Below are positions 1-5,545 of a stretch of 7,525 nt of DNA, one piece after another. Position 1 is the first letter of the stretch. Each line of letters begins with the position of its first letter. The notes under the pieces are model-generated. The model did not search any database, was not told the DNA's origin, and saw only the letters and a program-made list of their open reading frames with translations. The position numbers and the translations under genes were made by a program. Origin of the DNA: an uncultured Eubacteriales bacterium. GTDB lineage: Bacteria; Bacillota; Clostridia; Oscillospirales; Acutalibacteraceae. The DNA is taken from the NCBI GenBank assembly GCA_900320415.1, contig ONSE01000082.1:1-7525 (forward strand), read 5' to 3'.

Positions 1-78
1 CTTTACCTCGGGCATGGGATAATCGCAGTACTCCAGATTGCCGACAGCCCGTAACACTCTTGCCTTCATTGTATCCAT
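1..78 (-). CDS. MDR-type (TarJ-like) alcohol/polyol dehydrogenase, N-terminal fragment
   Basis: The first 26 codons of a minus-strand gene run off the left edge of the window. The visible residues, MDTMKARVLRAVGNLEYCDY then PMPEVK, have the pattern that opens zinc-type medium-chain dehydrogenases: a Met-Lys-Ala start, a beta-strand, a Gly turn, then a Pro-x-Pro segment. The start at 78 lies 1 base after the stop of the upstream cytidylyltransferase (80-82), and an AAAGG sequence lies about 11 nt ahead of it. An in-frame ATG at 69 is a less likely start. TarJ, the ribulose-5-phosphate reductase that makes ribitol-5-phosphate, belongs to this superfamily and is usually encoded beside TarI. The same position and coupling here suggest a TarJ-like polyol-phosphate dehydrogenase. 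That is inference, because the zinc- and NAD(P)-binding residues lie outside the window. A sorbitol/threonine dehydrogenase homologue would look the same at this length. Confidence 0.65.
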   Translation of the reverse strand, partial: MDTMKARVLRAVGNLEYCDYPMPEVK

Positions 79-79
79 A

Positions 80-775
80 TCAGTTGCCGCCTTTCAATAT
101 CGTTTCAAAGGTTTCCAAATCCTCAACCGTCGTTATTTTCAGATTGCGCTCGCTGCCCTTGACCATACGGATCTCCATGCCGTGACGGTAAGCGATCTCG
201 CTGCTGCCCGCTGTCGCACCGATCTCCTCGTCGGTGACCTCGTTGTGAATCTGATAGTATTTTTTGAATTTAAAACTCTCGGGAGCCTGTCCCGCAAAGA
301 GCTCGCTGCGCTTGAGCAGACAGTCGATCGTCTCTCCGTCCTTGCTCTGGTACACCGTATCCTTGACGGTGATGACGGGCATCGCGCCGTCATAATCCGT
401 CGCGCCCTTGACGCAGGAGGAAATGATCTCGTCGGACACCAGCGGACGCGCCGCATCGTGTACGATAACGATATCGGTATCGGGAACGGTCTGCGCGATC
501 AGCTTCAATCCGTTAAAAATGGAGTGCTGGCGTGTCTTGCCCGCGGGAGCATAGCCCTTGATCTTGGTCACGCCGTATTTTTCAGCGTATTCCTCAACAA
601 AGTCCTGCCACTGCTCGCTGACAACAACGACCATGGCGTCAATTTCCTCATGTTGCTGAAAGATATCAAAGCAATAGGAAATAATCGGCTTGTCCTGAAC
701 CATTAAATACTGCTTCGGCCGATCGGTTCCCATACGGGTTCCGACGCCGCCCGCGAGAATGATTGCGGTATTCAC
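80..775 (-). CDS. IspD/TarI-family cytidylyltransferase (second copy)
   Basis: This 231-aa protein should transfer CMP from CTP to a sugar- or polyol-phosphate in the cytosol. Visible family motifs are the N-terminal nucleotide loop LAGGVGTRMGTDRPKQY (residues 7-23, with R14 and K21), TRQHSIFNGL at 81-90, HDAARP at 106-111, and NLKITTVEDL at 211-220 with the conserved Lys. The length is normal for IspD/TarI. The start is taken as GTG at 775: GGAGG lies exactly 8 nt ahead of it, and translation then opens MNTAIILAGG as the family usually does. ATGs at 790 and 805 have no such site. True IspD enzymes usually have an Asp just before the NIK motif. Here the sequence is SERNLK, closer to TarI/Bcs1-type enzymes. 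It has its own upstream promoter and is followed 1 base later by a dehydrogenase gene, the tarI-tarJ order. A role in CDP-ribitol-like precursor synthesis is therefore favoured over isoprenoid synthesis, but the substrate is not proven. Confidence 0.88.
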   Translation of the reverse strand: MNTAIILAGGVGTRMGTDRPKQYLMVQDKPIISYCFDIFQQHEEIDAMVVVVSEQWQDFVEEYAEKYGVTKIKGYAPAGKTRQHSIFNGLKLIAQTVPDTDIVIVHDAARPLVSDEIISSCVKGATDYDGAMPVITVKDTVYQSKDGETIDCLLKRSELFAGQAPESFKFKKYYQIHNEVTDEEIGATAGSSEIAYRHGMEIRMVKGSERNLKITTVEDLETFETILKGGN

Positions 776-783
776 TTCCAAAT

Positions 784-788
784 CCTCC
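784..788 (-). promoter_or_regulatory. Shine-Dalgarno site fixing a GTG start
   Basis: The minus strand reads GGAGG here, 8 nt before the GTG at 773-775. The two ATGs further upstream in the same frame (790 and 805) have no purine-rich site at a useful distance, and this GGAGG would lie inside the reading frame if either were used. The same 8-nt spacing recurs at the CPBP gene and both genes of the NifU-like operon, which supports the choice. Confidence 0.8.
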
Positions 789-821
789 ATTCCGAAACTA
801 ACCATATCATAAAATTCCGAT

Positions 822-846
822 AAAAACGCGGTAATTCGCCGTTTTT
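822..846 (-). repeat. 5'-end hairpin in the leader of the second cytidylyltransferase
   Basis: An inverted repeat with outer arms AAAAACG and CGTTTTT (7 bp) encloses a small imperfect core. In the minus-strand transcript it would begin about 3 nt after the start site predicted from the promoter at 856-885. The 3' arm ends in a T run, so it could act as a weak attenuator, but the GC core is poor. A 5'-end stem protecting the mRNA fits equally well. No ligand-binding fold is apparent. Confidence 0.4.
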
Positions 847-855
847 CAATAACCT

Positions 856-885
856 ATGATATCACACATTTCGCGCTGTTGTCAA
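856..885 (-). promoter_or_regulatory. Promoter upstream of the second cytidylyltransferase
   Basis: On the minus strand TTGACA (880-885) is followed after 18 bp by TATCAT (856-861), a perfect -35 and a 5-of-6 match to the -10. Transcription should start near 849, leaving a leader of about 75 nt before the GTG at 775. It lies in the 144-bp gap after the SDR gene, so the downstream cytidylyltransferase and dehydrogenase can be transcribed separately from the upstream pair. Confidence 0.7.
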
Positions 886-919
886 CCAAAACACAATAGA
901 TTGTGGATATTAAACGAAA

Positions 920-1996
920 TTAACCCTCCAATACACCAACAGCCCGTCGGATTCCCTCCTTCAGTGACACCTTCGGCTCCCAGCCGAGCGCTTTCAGGCG
1001 GGAATTGTCCAGTATTTCAGGCACCTGACGCAGAGGCGTCCTCAGCTCCGCGGGCTCTTTTTCATCCTCGGGATTAGCAAAGCACAGACGGATCCTGCGT
1101 TCGGGAAACGCCTCGCACGCCGCCTTCGCGAAGCCCCGGATGGTAACGTCGGACATTGGGTTGGAAATATTATACGGCACCGCGTTTTCTCCCTTGAGAA
1201 GGATGCAGAGCAAGGCGCTCGCGGTGTCCGTCACGTAACAGAAGGAGCGGTTGGCCGCGCCGCTGCTCTTGAGGAGAATATCCTGACCGCGGACAACATT
1301 CGCGATAAACTGTGCCCAAACCCTGTCGTCATCAAGGGTAGCGGCTCCGTAAATGTAGGCGGGACGCGCGAGCTTTACGTTCATGCCGAACTCACGGCAA
1401 TAGCTTGCCGCCAGCGTTTCGGAGGCTCTCTTGCCCATCGCGTAGCAGTTTTTGTAGGACGTGAAATCGAGATAGCCGCAGTCGTCCTCACTGATGCTGT
1501 CCTTCTCGCCGTAAAGCGTTCCGTACACCTTCAGGCTGGACACCACCAGCGTCGCCTTTGCTTCGCTCTTTTTCGCGAACTCCAGAACGTTTGCCGTGCC
1601 GAGCAGGTTCGCGCTGATGGTACCGACGGGATCCGACTCAAACTGCGCGTTGCTCGCCTGACTCGCCGCGTGGATAATATAATCCGCGCGCGGTGCGCCG
1701 ATTTCCTCATTGACATCCTGCACACAAAGGGAAAAGTCCTCCCTGCCGAGCAGACTTCCGAATTTCCTGCGGGCACGTTCCCCGTTCCTCACAAGCGCGG
1801 TCACCTTGATATTATCGCCGTAATTATCGTTCCTTGTCAGCAGGGCGAGGACCAGATATCCCCCGATAAAACCGCCCCCTCCCGTAATCAGGACAGAGGC
1901 GTTTTTTAACCTTTCCCACGGAAGCTCCGTTTCCGCGATTTCGAGCGCGTCGCTGTAAATGCCCCGCGCCATGCATTCTTTTACTTTATAATCCAT
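920..1996 (-). CDS. Extended SDR NAD(P)-dependent epimerase/dehydratase
   Basis: This 358-aa protein is an extended short-chain dehydrogenase/reductase of the type that epimerises, dehydrates or decarboxylates nucleotide sugars. It has the Rossmann motif TGGGGFIG at residues 38-45, HAAS at 109-112, VSSLKVYG at 152-159 supplying the active-site Ser/Thr position, and the catalytic YxxxK as YAMGK at 185-189. A stretch of about 33 residues precedes the Rossmann fold and includes LPWERLKN, which I recognise as usual in SDRs beside IspD/TarI genes in surface-polymer clusters. Its ATG overlaps the end of the TarI-like gene by 11 bp, implying translational coupling, and AGGGA lies about 12 nt ahead of the start. 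The substrate cannot be read from the sequence. A CDP- or UDP-linked sugar or polyol made with the adjoining cytidylyltransferases is the natural inference. Confidence 0.9.
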   Translation of the reverse strand: MDYKVKECMARGIYSDALEIAETELPWERLKNASVLITGGGGFIGGYLVLALLTRNDNYGDNIKVTALVRNGERARRKFGSLLGREDFSLCVQDVNEEIGAPRADYIIHAASQASNAQFESDPVGTISANLLGTANVLEFAKKSEAKATLVVSSLKVYGTLYGEKDSISEDDCGYLDFTSYKNCYAMGKRASETLAASYCREFGMNVKLARPAYIYGAATLDDDRVWAQFIANVVRGQDILLKSSGAANRSFCYVTDTASALLCILLKGENAVPYNISNPMSDVTIRGFAKAACEAFPERRIRLCFANPEDEKEPAELRTPLRQVPEILDNSRLKALGWEPKVSLKEGIRRAVGVLEG

Positions 1997-2726
1997 ATTT
2001 TAATTCTTCCCTGGCAAATTTCTTATAGTTTTCATAATAGAACTGCGCTCTGAGCGTCACCAGATCCTCGGGCGTCGTCACCTTGATATTGAAGCGCTCG
2101 CCCTTGAACAGCCGCACTCTTTCCCCCAGCTCAATGAACAGCTCGCTGGACGAGATCGGGTTGGTGATGCCCCTTTTTTCCGCTTCGGAATGCGCCCACA
2201 AAATGCGCTCCATCGTATAACCCTGAGGCGCCTGCGTCACGTACATCTGGTTCCTGTCGTAGCTCTTTCCGCAGGTCTCGCCGTCCGTGCTGTAGAGCAG
2301 GGAGTCGATACTCGGCGTGACGGGGACGGCGGTTCCGTACTTTCTCGTGGTGAGGATACAGTCGGTGATCAGCCGCTCCGAGAGCATCGGGCGGACCCCG
2401 TCGCATATCAGGATCAAATCATCAGGTTCTTTGGAAAAGGACGCGACGGCGACAACACCGTTGTGGATCGACGCGAAGCCTGTTTCTCCTCCCGGAACAA
2501 CCGCTCGGATTTTCTTTATGTGGAATTTTTCAATCAGCTCCACCAGATAATCGATCCAGTCCTCCTTGCAGGCGATGACGATCCCTTCCACCATGGAATG
2601 AGCTGAAAAGTGCTCCATTGTATGCACGATTATCGGCTTTCCCCCGACCTCCAGAAACTGCTTCGGAAGGCTTGAGGACTGCATTCTGGCGCCGATTCCG
2701 CCCGCGAAAAGCATAGCGGTTACCAT
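1986..2726 (-). CDS. tarI: TarI-like polyol/ribitol-phosphate cytidylyltransferase
   Basis: This 246-aa IspD/TarI-family enzyme should use CTP to activate a polyol-phosphate, most likely ribitol-5-phosphate. Motifs are AGGIGARM at residues 8-15, PKQFLEVGGKPIIVHT at 21-36, NQMYVTQAPQGY in the middle, and NIKVTTPEDL at 213-222. The IIVHT-x-E-x-F and GExFNIKVTTP wording resembles TarI more than isoprenoid IspD. Two usual positions are altered. The His of the HDxxRP motif is Cys (CDGVRP, 108-113), and the Arg of the RxxS segment before the NG turn is Gly (TGFASIHNG, 82-90). Ser86, Asp109 and the C-terminal Lys remain, so activity is plausible but substrate or kinetics may differ. AGGA lies 9 nt before the ATG, and the gene has its own promoter about 40 bp upstream. 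It is the first gene of the cluster and overlaps the SDR gene. The symbol reflects family resemblance only. Confidence 0.85.
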   Translation of the reverse strand: MVTAMLFAGGIGARMQSSSLPKQFLEVGGKPIIVHTMEHFSAHSMVEGIVIACKEDWIDYLVELIEKFHIKKIRAVVPGGETGFASIHNGVVAVASFSKEPDDLILICDGVRPMLSERLITDCILTTRKYGTAVPVTPSIDSLLYSTDGETCGKSYDRNQMYVTQAPQGYTMERILWAHSEAEKRGITNPISSSELFIELGERVRLFKGERFNIKVTTPEDLVTLRAQFYYENYKKFAREELKYGL

Positions 2727-2766
2727 GTCGCAACGTCCTTTCTGAAATCACAATATTCTATGTTAA

Positions 2767-2795
2767 AAGATAGCACCAACCCTGTGGTTTGTCAA
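2767..2795 (-). promoter_or_regulatory. Promoter of the TarI-like/SDR operon
   Basis: The minus strand reads TTGACA (2790-2795), 17 bp, then TATCTT (2767-2772), with TG one base ahead of the -10 (extended -10). The predicted start is near 2760, giving a leader of about 34 nt. The -35 is perfect and the -10 matches 4 of 6. The inverted repeat at 2797-2814 begins 1 bp upstream of the -35. Confidence 0.72.
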
Positions 2796-2796
2796 T

Positions 2797-2814
2797 TTAC
2801 ATTCTTGTAATGTA
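2797..2814. promoter_or_regulatory. Candidate operator between divergent promoters
   Basis: The 18 bases TTACATTCTTGTAATGTA hold two overlapping perfect inverted repeats: TTACA-N4-TGTAA (2797-2810) and TACATT-N5-AATGTA (2798-2814). They lie between the two divergent -35 boxes, 1 bp from the minus-strand one and 4 bp from the plus-strand one. That is where a dimeric regulator could control both directions. I do not recognise the site as the box of a named regulator. Confidence 0.5.
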
Positions 2815-2818
2815 CTCC

Positions 2819-2847
2819 TTGAAAAAAGCTTCGATTTATGGTACAAT
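2819..2847 (+). promoter_or_regulatory. Promoter of the CPBP protease-tadA operon
   Basis: TTGAAA (2819-2824), a 17-bp spacer and TACAAT (2842-2847) each match consensus at 5 of 6, with TG one base before the -10. The predicted start is about 2854, so the leader is only about 15 nt and just contains the GGAG site at 2857-2860. Confidence 0.75.
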
Positions 2848-2868
2848 AAGCTGACTGGAGTTGATACT

Positions 2869-3912
2869 ATGCAGCAATATCCCTACCCCGCCTACCGTCA
2901 GGCTCCCCCGCGTCCCGTGATCACCGAGGAGTATGTCAGACGGTGCGAACAGAAAAAGCTGAGGAAGCAATCAAACGGACTGGGCTTCCTGATTCTCACC
3001 TATTATTCCACCCTGCAGATCTTCGCGATCGTTCTGGTGCTGTTTTACCGTTTTACCGGAATCGACGTCACGGGCAATCATGTCGCCGAATATCTGCTGG
3101 ATATCGCGGCAAGCGTCTTTGCCTCGCTGATTCCCGCGCTGGTTTACCTCTTCGCTTCGGGCTTCAAGCTGCGCGACAGCTTTGGAAAAACCCATGTCAG
3201 GCCGATGAAGCTGATTCCCGTCCTGCTGATCGGAATGGGGCTGTCGATGGTCGCCAACGGCGCCGCGGATATGTTTATCAAGAATATTTCGCTGTTCGGG
3301 CTGGAGAACCATGCGGGCAGCATTCAGATGGACGCGCTTTCCCCTTTTGAAATCATTCTCAGTGTTATCGCCATCGCCGTTGTACCTGCGTTCGCCGAAG
3401 AATTCGTCTTTCGGGGCATCGTGATGGGTAGTCTCAAAAAATACGGCAGAGCCTTCGCCGTTGTCGTTTCTTCCATCATGTTCGGCGCAATGCACTCCAA
3501 CACGACGCAGATTGTGTTCGCGTTCCTGCTGGGACTGGCGTTCGGATTCGTCGATATCGTCACGGATTCCATTCTTCCCTCCGTTATTATTCACTTCATC
3601 AATAACTTTTACGCGACCATGATGGAGCTTCTCACCAAGAATAATATTCTTGACCAGTACACCACCTACACCATCTATTTCGCGATCACCGCGCTGTTCT
3701 GTGTCGGAGGCATCCTCGCGTTCATCTACCTGATCAAAACCGACAAGGAAATGTTCCGCCTCACTGACAAGGAAAAGCCCCTCAAGCCCTATGCGGAAAC
3801 GCTTTCCCTCAAGGACAAGTACCATGCGTTCTTTATCAACGCAGGCATGATCATTTCCTGCAGCGTGTTCCTTCTGATGACGATCGCCAATCTTCTGCCG
3901 GTTTCCGAATAG
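2869..3912 (+). CDS. CPBP-family intramembrane metalloprotease (CAAX protease/Abi-like)
   Basis: This 347-aa polytopic membrane protein has the full CPBP/Abi (Rce1-like) active-site set: EEFVFR at residues 177-182 (Glu-Glu-x-x-x-Arg), FGAMH at 205-209, and HFINN at 242-246 (His-x-x-x-Asn). The N-terminus is a proline/tyrosine-rich cytosolic tail (about 1-20), then a basic stretch, then several hydrophobic segments from about residue 38. Another hydrophobic pair follows the catalytic core near 265-290, and a last segment lies near 320-343. GGAG lies 8 nt before the ATG. Family members cleave within the membrane. Bacterial ones are linked to bacteriocin self-immunity or to processing of prenylated or lipidated substrates, but most have no known target. 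It is co-transcribed with tadA 6 bp downstream, and nothing nearby identifies its substrate. Confidence 0.92.
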   Translation: MQQYPYPAYRQAPPRPVITEEYVRRCEQKKLRKQSNGLGFLILTYYSTLQIFAIVLVLFYRFTGIDVTGNHVAEYLLDIAASVFASLIPALVYLFASGFKLRDSFGKTHVRPMKLIPVLLIGMGLSMVANGAADMFIKNISLFGLENHAGSIQMDALSPFEIILSVIAIAVVPAFAEEFVFRGIVMGSLKKYGRAFAVVVSSIMFGAMHSNTTQIVFAFLLGLAFGFVDIVTDSILPSVIIHFINNFYATMMELLTKNNILDQYTTYTIYFAITALFCVGGILAFIYLIKTDKEMFRLTDKEKPLKPYAETLSLKDKYHAFFINAGMIISCSVFLLMTIANLLPVSE

Positions 3913-3918
3913 CCGATC

Positions 3919-4365
3919 ATGAGTGAACCAAATCGATTCATGCTTGCCGCGCTGGAGATGGCGAGAGAGGCATACGACGACGGAGAGGTGCCTGTCGGCG
4001 CCGTGGTCGTGAGAGACGGCGTTATTGTGGCGAAGGGCAGAAACCGCCGCGAGAAAAAAAAGAACGCCCTCTTTCACGCGGAAATCGACGCGATCAACAA
4101 CGCCTGCGAAGCGCTGGGGGGATGGAGATTGTGGAACTGTGAGATGTACATAACGCTCGAGCCCTGTCCCATGTGCGCGGGAGCGATTCTCAACGCACAT
4201 ATTCCCAAGGTGTACTTCGGCGCTTATGATTTTAAAAACGGCTCCTGCGGAACCATCACCAACCTCTTTGAAATGCCGTACAATTTCAAACCGCAGTGCG
4301 AAGGCGGCATCATGGCGGAGGAATGTGCCGCTTTGCTCAGGGACTTCTTCAAAAAACTGCGCTGA
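3919..4365 (+). CDS. tadA: tRNA-specific adenosine deaminase TadA
   Basis: This 148-aa zinc deaminase converts adenosine 34 to inosine in the anticodon of tRNA-Arg(ACG), allowing one tRNA to read CGU, CGC and CGA. The cytidine-deaminase-like motifs are intact: HAE at residues 53-55 supplies the zinc-binding His and catalytic Glu, and PCPMC at 82-86 supplies the two zinc-binding Cys. REVPVGAVxV-type residues near the start (EVPVGAVVV, 23-31) and a C-terminal helix ending FFKKL are typical, and the length is normal. The start at 3919 gives the family-like opening MSEPNRFMLAALEMA. No good ribosome-binding site is visible, so translation is probably coupled to the CPBP gene that ends 6 bp upstream. 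An ATG at 3940 is the alternative. A terminator follows 7 bp after the stop. Confidence 0.95.
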   Translation: MSEPNRFMLAALEMAREAYDDGEVPVGAVVVRDGVIVAKGRNRREKKKNALFHAEIDAINNACEALGGWRLWNCEMYITLEPCPMCAGAILNAHIPKVYFGAYDFKNGSCGTITNLFEMPYNFKPQCEGGIMAEECAALLRDFFKKLR

Positions 4366-4372
4366 CGCACAA

Positions 4373-4404
4373 ACAGGACTGCCGCGAAGCAGTCCTGTCT
4401 TTTT
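4373..4404 (+). terminator. Rho-independent terminator after tadA
   Basis: A perfect 10-bp stem, ACAGGACTGC (4373-4382) with GCAGTCCTGT (4389-4398), closes a 6-nt CGCGAA loop and is followed by CTTTTT and a second T run. It ends the CPBP-tadA transcript. The converging minus-strand gene stops at 4403, so the stem may serve it too, although the T run on that side is short. Confidence 0.93.
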
Positions 4405-4717
4405 ATGTTTTTCTCCGTCTGTGCATTTTTTCTCCATGGGGGATCCCCTTCACCTTGAAGAGAATCAGGTAACCCGTGATCAGAGCCAGTGCCGTGGTCT
4501 GCGTATAGAACAGGATCCCCTCATCCGCGGACATATGATGGGAATAATCCCGCAGCGAGCTGTCGGACGCTGTCGTGTAAAGCGGCGTCAGGTCTTCCTG
4601 ACGCGAAACGATCGCTGCCTCGTCAGGCGTCGCCGCAAGCACGGGAAGCGATGAAAGCATCACCGTCATTGCCGCAATTAAAGACACAAGTATTTTTTTC
4701 AAGGTCATCATCCTCAT
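4403..4717 (-). CDS. Small membrane protein with signal peptide and C-terminal TM segment
   Basis: I do not recognise this family. The 104-aa product opens with a clear signal peptide: Lys7-Lys8, a hydrophobic core at 9-24, and VLAAT near 26-30 as a likely cleavage region. A polar, acidic ectodomain of about 35-40 residues follows, then one hydrophobic segment (about 68-87) and a basic tail ending HRRRKT. The predicted topology is outside N-terminus, inside C-terminus. Start choice is uncertain. ATG 4717 has GGAG 8 nt ahead, but the -10 at 4734-4739 predicts transcription from about 4727, which would cut that site; ATG 4711 or 4708 with AAGGG ahead would then be used. The ATG at 4735 overlaps the -10 box and is unlikely. 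The gene is divergent from the Cys-protease-like gene and converges on tadA. It has no cysteine or other catalytic signature. Confidence 0.6.
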   Translation of the reverse strand: MRMMTLKKILVSLIAAMTVMLSSLPVLAATPDEAAIVSRQEDLTPLYTTASDSSLRDYSHHMSADEGILFYTQTTALALITGYLILFKVKGIPHGEKMHRRRKT

Positions 4718-4733
4718 CCCTTTTTCTCCGAAC

Positions 4734-4761
4734 ATTATACCACATCAACATGAAATTGCAA
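4734..4761 (-). promoter_or_regulatory. Extended -10 promoter of the small membrane protein gene
   Basis: The minus strand reads TTGCAA (4756-4761), 16 bp, then TATAAT (4734-4739), preceded by TG one base upstream. The perfect extended -10 offsets a weak 4-of-6 -35. The -35 lies inside the first codons of the divergent gene if that gene starts at 4750, so the two 5' ends interlock. Confidence 0.65.
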
Positions 4762-5295
4762 CCTGATATGAAAAGAAATAACCGATACCGAAACAACAAA
4801 ACACTTCTGCCGAACTTTGAGAATTTCATTTTTTCCCAGGCTGACTCACCCGTTTCCGATCTGAAATACGGAAGAGCAAATTGCGGGATCAAGAAAAACG
4901 GCTGCGGCGCTGTCGCGGTATACAACGCGATGAAGCTGACAGGGCAGCCTGTTGATTTCTGCGAACTGCTCCGTGAACTGGAAGCTCTCAAAATGCCGTG
5001 GCTGTTCGGCCTATTCGGCACCAAGCCGCTGAGCCTGGGGAGATTTTTTCGCAAGCACCGAGCCGTTTTCCGGAAGCACCTCAGCCTCAGACGGTTTCAG
5101 ACGTCCCTGAGGGACGGGCGGTGCGGCATCGTGTGCGCCTGGAACAAGGGATTTCGAGGGATCCATTTTTACTGCGTCTTTTATGACGGCGGCAATCTGA
5201 AAGCGATGAATTTCCAATACGCTGACCACGCTGTTGATTTTTCTTTCAAAGAACTATCAGTGCTCAGATTCATCGCGGGATATGTATTATTTTAA
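4750..5295 (+). CDS. Papain/C39-like cysteine protease-fold protein
   Basis: This 181-aa protein has the layout of a papain-fold cysteine peptidase, most like C39-type domains. NCGIKKNGCGAVAVYNAM lies at residues 44-61, with Cys52 in the GCG turn at the start of the helix as candidate nucleophile. GIHFYCVFYDG at 137-147 supplies His139 on a core strand, and AMNFQY at 152-157 supplies Asn154, where the family keeps Asn or Asp. There is no signal peptide and no strong membrane segment, so it should be cytosolic. The start is uncertain: ATG 4750 and ATG 4768 both lack a Shine-Dalgarno site. Upstream codons in this frame overlap the opposite gene and its promoter, so they are unlikely to be coding. 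A terminator begins at the stop codon, so the gene is a single transcription unit. I do not know its substrate; related folds cleave leader peptides or peptidoglycan-linked peptides, or act as toxins. The functional call is motif inference. Confidence 0.75.
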   Translation: MKLQPDMKRNNRYRNNKTLLPNFENFIFSQADSPVSDLKYGRANCGIKKNGCGAVAVYNAMKLTGQPVDFCELLRELEALKMPWLFGLFGTKPLSLGRFFRKHRAVFRKHLSLRRFQTSLRDGRCGIVCAWNKGFRGIHFYCVFYDGGNLKAMNFQYADHAVDFSFKELSVLRFIAGYVLF

Positions 5296-5328
5296 GAAGG
5301 TTACCCGTTGAACCTTCTCAATTTTTTT
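5295..5328 (+). terminator. Rho-independent terminator after the Cys-protease-like gene
   Basis: AGAAGGTT (5295-5302) pairs perfectly with AACCTTCT (5311-5318) across an 8-nt loop, followed after three bases by seven T residues (5322-5328). The stem begins at the last base of the stop codon. The T run abuts the MITE-like element that starts at 5331. Confidence 0.88.
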
Positions 5329-5330
5329 AT

Positions 5331-5438
5331 GGGAATCTCTAATAATTCAATGTCGTGCAGAAGTGCGGAAGATTTATGGAAAAATTATGCCGTGAAGATT
5401 TCGTGCTTATGCGCGGTAAGGAATTTTTAGAGGTTCCC
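5331..5438. mobile_element. MITE-like 108-bp element with terminal inverted repeats
   Basis: The left end GGGAATCTCTAATAATTC (5331-5348) matches the reverse complement of the right end (5421-5438, GAATTTTTAGAGGTTCCC) at 16 of 18 positions. Both ends are flanked by TTAT (5327-5330 and 5439-5442), as expected of a target duplication. The 72-bp interior has no open frame of useful length, and GAAGATTT occurs in it twice. Ends reading GGGAACCTCTAA resemble, from memory, termini of IS5-type elements, so a full-length IS copy may mobilise it; that link is not shown here. Insertion directly behind a terminator T run is a common harmless site. An internal-deletion remnant of an IS is the alternative. 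Confidence 0.55.
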
Positions 5439-5442
5439 TTAT

Positions 5443-5473
5443 GTCTGTTTCGGAAAAACGTCCGTCAACAGAC
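5443..5473. repeat. Inverted repeat in the non-coding gap
   Basis: GTCTGTT (5443-5449) and AACAGAC (5467-5473) are perfect 7-bp arms, with a nested CGG/CCG pair (5451-5453 and 5462-5464) around an A-rich loop. No T run follows on either strand, so it is not a standard terminator. It lies in 5439-5545, where I see no gene on either strand. It may be a regulatory or RNA hairpin left of the insertion site, or chance. Confidence 0.35.
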
Positions 5474-5545
5474 TCGGGAACAGTATCAACACATCGTGTA
5501 TTTCATTGCACCTCTGCCCCCTGCTGTCAGCGGTTTTTCTTCATC

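Noticed and set aside
38..706. Open frame of 222 codons on the plus strand
   Set aside because: It is antisense to the second cytidylyltransferase, whose motifs are complete. No start signal or domain is seen.
80..805. Calling the second cytidylyltransferase the isoprenoid enzyme IspD
   Set aside because: Fold-level motifs fit both, but the SERNLK wording and its place next to a TarJ-like gene and an SDR favour polyol-phosphate activation. The substrate is left open.
2727..2868. Riboswitch in the divergent intergenic region
   Set aside because: Predicted leaders are only about 34 and 15 nt, too short for an aptamer. The inverted repeat lies upstream of both start sites, so it is a DNA site rather than RNA.
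2971..4437. Open frame of 488 codons on the minus strand
   Set aside because: It is antisense to the CPBP and tadA genes and runs through the tadA terminator. Its product is rich in His/Arg/Asp/Gln as expected of a shadow frame, and has no ribosome-binding site.
4489..4749. Upstream extension of the papain-like protein by 87 residues
   Set aside because: This part is antisense to the signal-peptide gene and its promoter, is rich in Ser/Arg/Pro, and has no good start. Family-like sequence begins only after 4750.
5439..5545. Small gene or RNA in the gap before the operon terminator
   Set aside because: No frame with a start signal, no promoter and no tRNA-like fold were found. Only a 7-bp inverted repeat is visible.
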